From the NCBI GenBank assembly GCA_014529385.2, contig CM043963.1, forward strand, positions 77,920,912 to 77,984,911: 64,000 nucleotides of DNA, read 5' to 3'. This document shows positions 24,510-38,250 of the stretch, piece by piece (within the stretch, counting starts at the first letter, position 1; the number at the start of each line of letters is the position of its first letter). Made by a program: the position numbers and the translations under genes. This stretch comes from Adiantum capillus-veneris (taxonomy: Eukaryota > Streptophyta > Polypodiopsida > Polypodiales > Pteridaceae). The notes beneath the pieces are model-generated. The model had not been told where the DNA came from, ran no database searches, and worked only from the letters and a program-made list of their open reading frames with translations.

Positions 24510-26806
24510 TGAATCTAGCAACAGTCAGGGCCACTAAGGGGTCCAATGTGTATATATGTACATAATGTGTGTGTTTTTTCATTATTTAGAGTTCAATTTC
24601 GGACATATTCAATCAAAACCTGACATTTTTAGCGTTTTGTATCATTCGACCAGCATAATAATGAGCTGTAATGACAAAATCTGGAGCATTGGGATGCTTC
24701 TAGAGAAAATATATACTTAGGGGTGAGTATAGTAATTTTGGCTAATTTTTGCCAATTAATAAGTATTTGCAATTTATTTTGTTTGATTTTCGTTAATAAA
24801 ACATTAAAAATTAAAAAATATCGCTCATAAGTGTCGGAATCAAGTTCTGGAAGCAAACGCCGAAGTATCATGATAAGGTTATCAAGCATGGAAGATATGA
24901 AGCTAATCTGAAGATGTCGAATTTCAGCCTTAATGATCATGACTACATTTCGCCAAAATCTCATCAAATGGTCATACGACGCCGGAATGACAAGCGGTTC
25001 GACCCACAGGTGGTATGCAGATTATATCGGGATCAAAGGTGAGGAAAATCAGCCCTATGTCACGAAAATCTCGGGAAGATATAGGTCAGGTAGGCCAAAT
25101 TCTAGCTCATTGTTCATTTTCACATTTTGAGAGAGAAGAAGAGAGCTTCTTGACCTAGAGCGAGCTGCCACATTTCTACCCCGTACGGACGGTCGGAGCC
25201 GGCATTTCATACCAGATTTCACAGGTATGTTCCTTATCAAGTAAAGATCAAGTCTATTACGCATGCAAGCGCGAATCATTGCACAAACGGGCGAAGGGAT
25301 CAAATCAAAGTCGGATCGGGTCAAATAGGTCAAGGGCCCTTAGAGGCATCCAAACAAAACTTTTTCCAGGCACAGAACACATCAATGTGCTCCCCACAAG
25401 GTCAGGAACAAAGCCATATGATCAAATCACAGTTTGGTGGTGGTACACCGATCGCGATTGGTGTACCTGACTGACAAAATTTGGGACAGAACATGCAAAA
25501 CTCCTCCCCTCAGCCTCGCCTACAATCTGCAGGTGTCAAAACCAATTTTGGCCTCTGTGGTACGATCGCGATCGGTGCTTCAGATGCAGGTTTTGCAACT
25601 TTTGATTTGGCCCAAGCTTGGAACTCAATTAAAAATACACTCTCTTGAATTTTCAAGGAAAATGCACAAATTTTACTCATGGAATGGGCTTAATTTGTCA
25701 AACACAACCGAAACAAGAAAATTTGACCTACAACTACCAAAATCCGGTTAAAAATATTGATGGATAGTTTCAAGGGCATACCTGTCCGACTAAGAGTCAG
25801 AACAGTTGTAGAAAACCTCGAATGGATCTCAGAATCTCCTACAAGTACATATATAATCATTTCAGTCTCGAATGACCACACAAAGGGAGAATTGGGGCCG
25901 AACCAATGCCAAAGACCAAAAGGTGACTTAAAGATGCTCAAATATCACATGGGTATCCAAGGAATGCCTGAAAAATGTACAAGTCTGAAAAATCTCCCAA
26001 GACGGGGTATAAAGTGCCCGATCAAGTCAACACCAGACAGTGGAGTAGGCTGCTGGTAGCAACACATCATGGAAGCAGTGGAAGCTCTAAAACTAACTTC
26101 AACTAACTCCAGGCTCCAACCAAAGCTCATCAGGAAAACCCAATATGGTTAGACTTAGTAAAATAAGGTCAAACAGTGGAAAATTGCTCTAATTTGTTCA
26201 TTTTAAGTCCAAACTTGGAAATAAATCATCAGTGGGCTAGGCAGGCATAGGGGTACATGACCATCTAGTTTTCACCAAAAAAAGCTCAGGTACTACGATC
26301 GCGATTAGTGTACCTCACCATCAGATTTTGACCAAAACCTAACAGATCCCTTGTATACATCTTGTTCAAGTCACCAACCAAGCCATTTGGACATCAACCA
26401 AGTTTCAAGCCATTTGGACATCAAAAACTCATGAAAAGACAAAGTCTAGTCCAGAACTCCCTTATAACCCAAAATTGGGACCTATAAACCCAAAAGTGGT
26501 TCAAAATGAAACACAGAGTGGACCAAAATGACCCTCCAACTATCAACAACCCACTCATGTGATCAAATCTAATTTTGGCCTCTGTACTACGATCGCGATC
26601 GGTGTACCTCAGGTCCAGAATTGACTCAGATTTTAATAAGTCATAGCTCTAGTCTTACTAGTCCCATTGGTGAAATATGGACAAGAATGGATGAAATTTG
26701 TTCAAGTTGTGACCAGTTTTAACTTTTGATCTGTTTTTAACTAAAAGTCTAATGCGATTGATGGCGAAAGGAAAATCCTGACAGCTTGTGATTCTCCTGA
26801 CAGAGA
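24510..26806 (+). other. element A spacer between pol and ORF3
   Basis: About 2.3 kb without coding capacity. It contains four palindrome copies, a strong donor-like ACAG/GTATGT with its GT at 25,225, and an acceptor-like TGACAG/AGA ending at 26,803, three bases before the ORF3 ATG. All four palindromes fall between these two sites, so the spacer may hold an intron of about 1.58 kb. A T-rich, AATAAAA-containing stretch (24,740-24,820) resembles one in element B (56,890-56,980). Confidence 0.75.
25443..26607 (+). promoter_or_regulatory. element A palindrome cluster 2 (four copies)
   Basis: Copies at 25,443-25,466 (one mismatch from a perfect 24-bp palindrome), about 25,559-25,580 (core intact, right arm lost), 26,290-26,313 and 26,584-26,607. 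The last two and the leader copies share flanks such as CTCAGGTAC...GTACCTCA, so the conserved block is slightly longer than the palindrome. Confidence 0.85.
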
Positions 26807-29800
26807 ATGCCTCGCCAAAAGAAAGAAAGGCAGTGGACAACAGCACCATATGAAGTGGAGGAGCTCGCTACAAATGAAAAGGCTCACATCTCGGATGAAA
26901 TACTAGCTCAGATCCTTGCCCACATATTCATCTCGAAGTTTGAGGATGCTGATGGTGACATGGTAAAGACAACTATCATGCCACGAGAGATATGGAACCT
27001 CCACCGAAGGCCGGAGGTAATAGAGGCAATGTGAGCTGTGCACTTGGAGCAATTTTTCAGATTACAGCCATGGGGAACAGATTACATGAGGGCCCACGAG
27101 CTCATGAGCTCGATACAATATGATGGGCAGGCAATGCTCACGGACAAGGATGGATCGAAGGTGAAAGTAAAGATCACGAAAGAAATCATCAACGAAGCGT
27201 TGCATTTCCTCCCAGGGCAACACAATTTGTTGGCGAAGACAAAGTCATTGGATAATGAGAAGGCATTTGTCAAAGAAAAAGGAAACAAATACAAATACAG
27301 TGACATGATATACGGAGAGCTGGAATTGCCAATGAGATTGATCTCTGAGCATTTCAGAGTACAAAAGCCTCCTCGCTACACCGAGCCAATCCTACACATT
27401 GCCGTGGTCATGGCTCTAGCGACAACTGAAAATAGAACCATTCGCTGCGACTACAGTTCTTACATTTTGGAAAACTTGGTCGAAGAAAATTTGAAAAGCT
27501 CGGGAAAAAACAAAAGCTACATGAACGCAGGGCCGATGCTAACAAGAATAACATACCAAGCTTTGGGAATGATTGAAGATCTTCCAGCTGCCAGTTCTCA
27601 AACGACCCTAATTCAGAAAGCAAAGCTGGTTGCTCATTCCGTAAGGACGACCCCTGGTGCGACATCATCGCGCTCAGCAAAGGCCTCCAACAAAATCTCG
27701 AGTGATGAAGAAAAAACGGAGACAGATGAAGAAGGAAAATTTCAAGAGTCGAAAGACAAAGGGCCATCATAGTTTGAAGAAAGCAAGGAGGAAGACTCCA
27801 CAAAGCCGCTCGAGAGAAAAAGGAGGGAGAGAAGTGCAGTACGGCAGTCGGACCTTCAAAAAGCATATGTAGAAGCTCAACAGAGTCGAGGAAAGAAGAA
27901 ACAAGTTACGGGCTGACAGACAGGCTAGAGCGGCTGCAACACAACAAACACAAAAAAGAAGATTCGAGAAGGAAAGGCAAGAAAGAATAGAAAATGCAAC
28001 TCGCATACGCGCTGAGAAGCAAAGGTTAGACGCAGAGCAAAAGGCTGCAGAAGTGGACTTTTCTTTGCAGTCCACTGAAGGAACGAAGGAGAAAGATGCG
28101 TCTGATGAAACAAACCAAGCAGAGCAGCTAAAGAAGATCCAAAGAGAGAGGAATGTGGAAGTGCGACGGGCGGCGGATCTCACCCGCCAAAGAATCATCA
28201 AGATTTTAAAGAAAAGAAAAGCGGAAGATTCTGCTTCGCAACGAGGGGAAGATGCTTCCAAAAAGAGGCATGTACGAGAAGAAGCAAGACTGCCTCCTCC
28301 CTCGCCCAAATCACAACCTCCTCCCTCGCCGAAATCTCCTCCTCCTCCCCCTTCTCCATCGAACAAAAAACAGCCACCTCCTCCTCCTTCAACCTCGCAA
28401 AAGGAGTTTATACCTCCTACAGAAGCAATCGGATACCACGAAGCCTGCCAGGTAGTTTCTGGTTTTGATTACAAGCAAACTTTAAAGGAATTAGAAAGAC
28501 AGTTCCAGTGCCAGCATGTGGTGCTGAGTGAAAAGGAAAGGCAGGTATAGGAGGCCCAACAAAAGCAAGCATCTGGGCAAGAGGAGTTAGAGAGCCCGAG
28601 GACGCAACTAGAACTCACAACGGAGGAAAGAGACCTTGAGCGACAATAGGCTCAGTCTCTGATCAAAGATTTGGTGGACGTCAGGACAGATTTGACCACC
28701 AAAGAAAAGGAATGCCAAGGGTTGACGACAAGAGTACAGAAAGCAACGGAGAAGCTTGCTTACAAGAGCGCAAGATTTCAGAGACTTAACAGTTCATACA
28801 ACACTGTCAAAAGCACTCTGACAACCTTGATGGCGAATCAGGAAACTGTTGGAGCATTGGTCTCCACATCTGACAATGCCACAGCAGTGAACACTATAGC
28901 GGCACTGAAATCGGAGCTAGAGCAAGAAAAGCTTCAAAGATAGCTTCTCGTATCAGGAATGGTGGCCCAGACGGCGGCAAAGGAGCGAAAGCTAAAAGAA
29001 CTTAAAAGAACTGGAGCAACAACTAGCTCAAGCAAGTGCCGAATAACAGACTCAGAAGCAGATTGGTGACAGGCTGTTAAAGGAAAAAGAAGATCTGATT
29101 TTTCAACAACAAATCAGAGCAGACAAAGCCCAGAGTCAACCGCAGCTGCTGCCCGGACAACAAGTGCCTGATTTGCCTGAAACATCACACCAAGGGCAAT
29201 AGGATCATGAATTTTCCGAGCCAGAGTTGGATATTAGAGATGAGCTCAATGAGAGCATTAAGGACATGCCAGAGGGGCTAGCAAAGGAGTACATGCTCTA
29301 TGAAAAGAAGATAATGGAATCAGCGGCCCTGGACTACTTACAGCCAGAAGAGCAGGTGGAAGTGTTTGGCCATGAGTACGTCCCATTTCCTCTGCTATGC
29401 CATGAAGCAATTATGTGGAAGGAAAAGATGAGACCAGCCTTGCCACAAAACAAAGATGGGGGTTACGAAGGCATTGCACTAACAACGGAAGAAGCCCAGA
29501 TGCTTGTCGACGACCACCCAAAGTGGAGGCAGAAGTGGTTGGACAAACGGCCACAGGATCTAACTAACTACCACAACTCTCCTCAGCATATACAAATAGA
29601 TCCTAATTTCTACCCAGTCCCTAGAAGACGCACATGGAAGGATTTCGCCACATGGAAAGGCTCGAGACCGCAAAAACTGAATTACCCGGTCTTGACAGCT
29701 CAGCAGCCCCCTACAGTTGCCTACATGATCAACACATTGAATTCTACAGTCACCTTGCTGCGGGATGTCCCCAACGTGGCGTGTCAAATGCTAGTAAAGA

Positions 29801-30201
29801 TAGCCTGGATGATCGTCACCTGCATTTAGGTGTTTAAAGACACTAAAGGCGACGATCATCCGTGGAATCTGTTCTTGGAAGGGCATAGAGGGATCTGATA
29901 GAATCTCCAGGGTTCACCGCCACGACACATTTTGATGGCAATGTACTCCAGGCTAATGTACCTACCCTCACACTATTTGCAGACATTCGAAGAGGCCTTC
30001 ATCACAGGATTCTTCAAAATTGACTCAAGGATTTTCCATCCTATGGCGAAGGACCTCAAGGCACGGTACGTAGCATACCAACACAAATTGAGTGAAAATC
30101 CATTCAGACAACATCAAGAAGCCTTGGAAGCTTTCCTTCGAACAAGAAGCTTTTTAGCAACACTTGCTTCATTGGAGCCACATCAACGGCCAAAGCATTG
30201 A
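26807..30201 (+). pseudogene. element A ORF3 (broken), coiled-coil protein of unknown function
   Basis: Counterpart of the intact ORF3 of element B. The ATG at 26,807 opens a frame with a TGA at 27,032 that continues to 27,772. This part matches the N-terminal domain of B (VHLEQFFRLQP to RITYQALGM). Later pieces at 28,053-28,550 (charged helix, then a proline-rich run of PPPSP units), 28,671-28,943 (coiled coil) and 29,227-30,201 (C-terminal module with FYPVPRRRTWKD, CQML and LQTFEEAFITGFF) follow in shifting frames. There is no membrane segment or signal peptide, so I do not call it an envelope gene. Its place between pol and the 3' LTR is that of the env-like or accessory ORFs of plant gypsy elements. 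Confidence 0.8.
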
Positions 30202-30225
30202 ACATGCAAGAGGGTGTGCAAGGAT

Positions 30226-30239
30226 AAGGAAGGGGGGAG
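30226..30239 (+). promoter_or_regulatory. element A 3' polypurine tract
   Basis: AAGGAAGGGGGGAG ends directly before the TG of the 3' LTR, as expected for the primer of plus-strand DNA synthesis. Confidence 0.92.
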
Positions 30240-31153
30240 TGTTTGGCGGACGAAGCAACAAGCGGCCGTTTCCAGAGAAGGATCATATTTTTATGAGAAA
30301 CCATTGTAAAATTCTTTTGTAAGGAAGCATCTCTAAGCCGAGAACTTGTCAAAGGATTTATGATTATTTTTCTGGGAGCAATTGTATATTAGAGAGCCAG
30401 TTAGAAGTTTAGGAGCTTTTGGCCGGACAAGCCATTTGTAAAGACCTAAACTATAAAGGTCATTTTTTGTAAGTTTGAACATGATCTTTTTGATAGAAAA
30501 CTAAGAAGACAACGTACGTTTGAGAGCTCCTTCCTGCTCCAACTTGTACTCTTCGCCATTGAGGCTACGGTAATCCAAATTCAGATTTGTTCATTGCATT
30601 GTGTTCCTCTTACCTTGCTCTTCCATTCAAGTGTAATCACTCAAGATTCGGTGTAGGTTTTCAACTACGAGTTTGAGGCCTTAAATCGCTGTTGTGAGTA
30701 TCTATATGCGCGTTTTATGTTGTTTTGACCCTAGGAGGGGCTTTAGGGACCCTAAAACGACCCATTAGAATCATCTGTTTGCTGTTTTTGCTGACTTTGG
30801 GACGAACGATCGCGATCTTTGTACCTCTCGAAAATGGTGTGACAGTGATAGGATATGTTCGTGATAGTCCCCTGTAGCTTCCCTTCAAGTTTCCTGCGAT
30901 TACGATATGATTTGCATGGTGAACAGGCGTGATGACTGTAGAGCTGTGTAGAAGGACATAGGCAAATTACTTGGCTTTAGTGCGATCGATCTTCTTGTAG
31001 AGTTAGTAGTTGCATCTCTTCGAGTTCAATTTATTAGGGTTGACATCCTAGTGAGTTTCCATGCCTCATTCGAGTCGCTTCCCTTGTATCGATAATTTTA
31101 TGTTGATGCTTGAGAGCTATGCTATGGACATCCCTCGCGGCGACCCGCAAACA
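30240..31153 (+). repeat. element A 3' LTR
   Basis: 914 bp, TGTTTGGCGG to CGCAAACA, with the TATAAAG box at 30,452-30,458. Its palindrome copy (about 30,802-30,825) keeps the CGATCGCGATC core better than the 5' LTR copy. It differs from the 5' LTR at about 38 positions. Confidence 0.95.
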
Positions 31154-31544
31154 GATTTTAATATGTAGGACAATAGCTAGTCTAATAATTTTTAGGTTTG
31201 ACATGGATAACAAATGATAGATTCTTTGAAGCCTGCCATACATAGACAAGTCTAACATATCTGTTGTCTTGACTATATGGATGCATGTGAGAATTCTATC
31301 TTGGCTTAAAAAGGTTTAGCATGGTGCAAATCGACCTTGATAACACTTGATGATTCAACTGGATAGTTATGATAGCTATGTATAAAATCATTAAGAATGA
31401 TACCTCATTCTTGTTATGTTGTACATTTATGAATCTAAGACTGAGTTATTTCTGTACAAATCTTTGCCTAGACATCTTTAGCCAGTTGTCTTTTGAACGT
31501 TTTGTTCCTTGGTGTGTATTTATTAAATTTAAACAGCTACACAC
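31154..31544 (+). repeat. 3.4-kb repeat, copy 1, right part
   Basis: Continues copy 1 after element A. It begins with the duplicated GATTT and matches 35,457-35,832, ending in TTTAAACAGCTACACAC. Here the (CA)n tail is only a few bases long, unlike the ends at 5339 and 35,829. Confidence 0.9.
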
Positions 31545-32263
<719 letters not shown>

Positions 32264-32481
32264 GTCACAACATCTGACCATGATAGCTAGTTCTAGTCAC
32301 ACTAACTCAACCTCTTAGTAATGCTACCCAAACTATGTATGTAGCTCATACTCTACCCAACACACTTCTGGCGATTAAGTAATCCTTTCACACTATTGCT
32401 ACATGATTACAAGTAGTCTAGTCTTAGCATAAGTTCTCCACCTTAAGTTTGAAATTACTAAATTAAGATTTGAATTCCTAG

Positions 32482-35400
32482 TTGCTGGCTTACTATGCTG
32501 TCTTGGCGTGAGCATGGTTGAATGAGTACCCCTTATAACTCCTCGTGGCATAAACCAATGCAAGGATTTTTATTCAATATATGTTGCCACACTTATAATT
32601 ACCTCATAGGGTGATTATAATTAGGTCCTTGATATCAATTATTACTTACATTGCTATATTGGTTAGCTTGGTTTAGTGTGAACCAATTTTTTTTGAATAT
32701 GGGCTCAGTGGAAGCAATTTTTTTTAAAAAAAAAAAACCCATAAAGGAAACAAAAGGTTACGTTTCCTTCCCTTCTGGCATAAAGGGGTTAAACTCTCGT
32801 TAATAAACTCTGTTAACGGGACTCTTCCCCTTTCACTGATGATCCTTCACTCGCTTGATGGGGGGTGGCTTGGCACGGATTTTTTGCCTCCATATCTTGA
32901 TATGATTCTCAATAGAAAAATCAGCTTTAGGTTTGAGGTAAGGCTACTGCGGCACATCCATACGTGAGGATGTTTTGATGATTTCCCCTGCCTCTTCCAC
33001 CATATAAGGTGAGGGATTGTTTCTCCTCCCTCACTTGGACTTGGTATAGGAGAAGAATGCACGAGTAAGTTCTGATTGATGCGTGGCTCTCCAATAATCC
33101 ATATTTGTTGCTTCCACTTCAAAGGTTTTACTCACCATCATTAGTGTGTACTGTGCATTTTACATGATTAGCTTCTATTCTATGCCTATAATGGGAAGAC
33201 TTAGGCATAACAAATGGTTAAAATGGTTACTATTACTGAGCTTTTGTATGAAATAGCTGAATTTTGGCCGTGTTCTATGTTGGTGGCATTTTTTGAGAAA
33301 AGTTGATTTGGCAGGACCTTGTGCTTATGATGTATAAAAGATGGGGGATTCTAAAACTAAGCTTCTGACCGACCTATGGTATACTGGTTTTTTATAGCTA
33401 AACTTTGGCCATATTTTATGTTTGAGACGTTTTTGAGGATAGTTGATAACTAATCTTCGACATAAAACATGAAGCATTTTTTCTAAAAATTATGATGGTC
33501 TTCTAACTAGAATAAACTAAAAACTGGTTTCCTGATCTCCTGTCCTACTCACTTTACTAAAGCCTGAGAATTTATTAAGCTAATTTATGCAATCTCTGTA
33601 GTAATTTTGGTTGCCTATCATGAAAACGTATGGAAGATTGGTTTTACTTGAGAAATTGCATAACATACTACCTGTGGAGGGTATGGTGTTGTAACATGGG
33701 GAAGCCTGGTGGTCGTGACTTAATCAACTGTTATCTGGCTTAATCTTTCTATTGAGAAGGGTATAATATTGGACAACTGGTTTGTATTGTGGAGGGTTAT
33801 GTGGTGGTTCATAATCCTTCAGTGAGTTACATTGGGATTTTTTTGAGGAATGATTTTGGATTACAAGTTTTGTTTTACAAAAGCATAAGAATTGATTCAC
33901 TAATGATATCTGAGTTTGGAAATTGTAGGTTCTAAACAGTTATGATACATACACTTTGCAGATAATACCATGATTATATATTATTGTTTGGCTTAATCTC
34001 TATACCGAGGAGGAGATGCTTGTTTGCTTTGACTTACCTACATCCTGCTGCTGCTGATTACTGGTTGGATTTTTGGGTCTTGGATATCTGGCTTAGTCCT
34101 AAAATGTTTTCAACTACATCTAGCTGTTGGGGGATACTACCGTAAATTATATGTAAACTTTATACACACATGCATATTCTATGTTTGATGCTTGGCATAA
34201 AATCTATGGATACTGATATGGTTTTTGGTGCTTTACTACCTAGATATGTCCTGGTCTCTGGGTTAGATTTTACTCTCATAAACTGGCTATATTTGGGTAT
34301 GGTTGGAGATGGCCTGCTTTCTAGCTGGATCTAGCGAGTACTTCTTTGGATCTGGCTAATACTTCTCTAGGCTGATTTTAGCAGGATATTTTTTCTTATT
34401 TGCTGACTTTGTTGGACTTTGTCATGCTGTCCTTGACTTGCAAAAAATCTGACATACAACATGCTGCTGATTACTAGGATTAAGGATTGGCTTTTGGCTC
34501 TTGGATAAAATCTGGTCTAGTTTTGAAATCTGTACTTCGATAGCAGGTGTCTTCTGCTAGCTGTGTCGAGATAGGAGATCTGGTCTACATTACATTTTTC
34601 TGGTTATGTCTAGATAGGAGATCTGGTCTACATCGCATTTTTTGCCTAATCTCTGGATATGGCTAGTCATTTCTCTAGACTTGATCCTGCTCTCATGCAA
34701 TGGCTATATCTAGGAATGGTTTGAGATGGCCTGCTTTATGGTTGGCTCTGACTTTGGCTTTGGCTCTGGCTAATACTTCTTTGATTTTGGCAATTTCTTC
34801 TTTGGGCTGATAGTCTAGCTACTATTTTAAATTCAAAAGGAGATCCTTTATGGTATTTGGTGTAATGCTCATGAGTGTGCATACCTGTTGCAAAGTGCTG
34901 GAAAACTTAGATACTTCTGGTTCTTGATATCTGGCCTTTATCTGGTCTCGTGATATTCCTAGTTGATTCTAGCCTTTGATCACGGTCTTGCTAACCCAAC
35001 AATATCTTTTACTTTGAGGCTCTTATCCAATAAATCTTTTGGTCTCTTTTCTGGTTGCTAAGCCGAAAATATCTTCTGCTTTGATGGTTGAAACTTTGGA
35101 TTTTTTTATAACTTCCTGACAGATGATGGAAAAATGGATCCTTTTTGATAATCTTGTATAGGGCTAACATACCCTGATTAAAGTAATTTGAGAGCTTTCT
35201 TTTTGGGTACAATGAGATTTCTAGCCATTATGTTCTACTCTGGGTAGTTGGTTTGTTCTATGTGAAGGTCTCGACCTCGGAGCATATTTTAAGATGAAGT
35301 TACAAAACTTAGCATTGCATGCAAGTTTTTCCCATACATTTTTAGATAAATAAGTACATAGAATGATATGGATTAGTCGACATTTTTTTACAGTAAATGG

Positions 35401-35826
35401 TTATTTAAAAACCAATGGAGCAACTCTGGTAGGAATATGATGTTAAAAATCCTTGAGATTTTAATATGTAGGACAGTAGCTAGTTTAAGTTTGACATGGA
35501 TAACAAATGATAGATTCTTTGAAGCCTGCCATACGTAGCCAAGTCTAACATATATGTTGTCTTGACTATATGGATGCATGTGAGAATTCTATCTTGGCTT
35601 AAAACGGTTTAGCATGCTGTAGTTTGACCTTGATAACACTTGATGATTCAACGGGATAGTTATGATACCTATGTATAAATGCATTTGGAATGATACCTAT
35701 TCTTATTATAATGTACAATTATGAATCTAAGACTGTTGTTTCTATACAAATCTTTGCTTAGACATCTTTAGCGAGTTGTGTTTTGAACGTTTTGTTTCTT
35801 GGTGTGTATTTATTAAATTTAAACAG

Positions 35827-35828
<2 letters not shown>
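32482..35828 (+). repeat. 3.4-kb repeat, copy 2 (uninterrupted)
   Basis: Collinear with copy 1 (9,441-12,439 plus 31,154-31,544). It lacks element A: near 35,455-35,462 the sequence runs straight through CCTTGAGATTTTAATATG. A TATA-like box lies at 33,003 and an ATG at 33,057, followed at once by GTAAGTTC. No open frame is shared in full with copy 1. The class of element is unknown. It has TG...CA-like ends but no PBS or polypurine tract beside it. Confidence 0.9.

Positions 35829-35906
<78 letters not shown>
35829..35906. repeat. (AC)n tail of repeat copy 2
   Basis: AC tract of about 78 bp fused to the AGCT end of the repeat, the same junction as at 5339. Confidence 0.95.
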
Positions 35907-35909
<3 letters not shown>

Positions 35910-37327
35910 AGAAAGCGGAGAGGCTTCTTTTTTGGCGTAAGACAAAAGGTAGAGAAGCAAGAAATAGAGAAAGCGGTTCGGCTCTCCTCTAGCGTAGCCT
36001 CGCATCCACTTTCCTCATCATCAAGCAAGCATCACCTACACACATTGAGCCTACCAAAGTCGAGCTTGCCATAGACTTGAATCTCATGCACTCTCTTGAC
36101 AAGCACATACTAATTGCATTGGTGTTGGCCTCTCCAATCACCACATGCCAATCAAGGTACTTAATCAAAAGCTACACACACAAGGGTGAATGGTGCTTGA
36201 GTCTCATTAAACCCATCCACACATGAGCAAACAATAGGGCAAATACGCCAATCACAAGATTAAGAACCCACTTAATCAACCTAATTAGAGATGTTAAAAA
36301 TCACAAATTGAGTACTCATAGAATGATAGGAGTGGTCAATAAGCAAGAAGTCAGGAGGTATGACAATTTAGTTTTGCCACAAAATTGTGAGCAGGTGAGT
36401 GATTACCTTTTTTATTCTTATTTGCTTGTAACATGATTTATACCAATGTTACTCACTTTGAGCTTCTTTTCTATAGGTAATTTAAATCCTAGCAATCCAC
36501 CAACCAAAAATTTGGTTTGTAACACCTCGAGGGAGAAGGATTTTTGCCACTAATGAAGTGGAGACCATCTTTGACCCTCTTCCACCTCCTGCTTTGGATG
36601 AGGGGGATATAGAGGAGAGGGAGATCGATGATTTAAGTCCGGATGAAAGTCTTACCTAGGATGATTGTCATGATGATGATGATGATGATGATGATAAGAT
36701 GGAGGATGACAAATTTGATGATGATGAAGCAAACACATCCACAAACGATATTCTATTTCTCTCTTTATTGATTTAGAAGCCATGGGCTTAGAATTGGATG
36801 ATGCTTTTTGTAGAAATCTTTTGGAAGATGATTCATAAATATTTTGTATACTTTAAGTTATGATTTTTTTGGTTGTCGTGTCATCCATTCATCTCTCTCT
36901 CCCCCTTCTTCCTCTCTCTAATTTTGTGAAGCATGCTAAATTATGTTAATCAACTAATATTACTTGGGGGGAAACCTTTATACTTTTACTAGGTGCAAGG
37001 GATGTTACTTTTTGGGGCCTCACATGTAGTGTCATTTTCAAATCTCTTGTCCTTTCTCTACTTATTTCTCTGCACCATATCCAAATCATCATCTTCCCCA
37101 CATCATCTCCATGAATCCTGCTAAAAGAGATATCGATCATCTCCATGTTGAGTTGAAAGATCAATACTCCCCTCTCCAAAAAAGAATAAGGCTTTGTGAA
37201 ACTCCTCCTTTTTCCATAGAAGCATTGCGATTAGAACAAAAGAGGCATATTGATCTATGGACAAATGGTAGATTGTATCCCATGGACCCCATCACCAAAT
37301 GCATCCCACCATTCTTCAACTGTTCTT
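35907..37327. other. AT-rich DNA with an acidic ORF remnant
   Basis: A plus-strand frame at about 36,487-36,659 is rich in Asp, Glu and Pro (PRGRRIFAT, DPLPPPALDE) and ends at a TAG just before an ATG/GAT trinucleotide run (36,670-36,695). Another short frame starts at the ATG at 37,111 and runs into the microsatellite. I recognise neither. They could be ends of transposon genes. Nothing else is seen. Confidence 0.35.
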
Positions 37328-38243
<916 letters not shown>

Positions 38244-38250
38244 AACCACC

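Larger units (their letters stand above)
12440..31153 (+). mobile_element. element A: Ty3/gypsy LTR retrotransposon, 18.7 kb, degenerate
   Basis: Complete insertion with TG...CA LTRs of 879 and 914 bp and a 5-bp target duplication GATTT (12,435-12,439 and 31,154-31,158). The empty site survives in the second repeat copy near 35,455-35,462, which proves the boundaries. The LTRs differ at about 38 positions by eye (roughly 4%) plus one 35-bp block that the 5' LTR lacks, bordered by AGGC. Order: LTR, PBS, leader, gag, pol with extra domains, internal polypurine tract, spacer, ORF3, polypurine tract, LTR. Every ORF carries stops or frameshifts, so the copy cannot be autonomous now. Confidence 0.97.
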
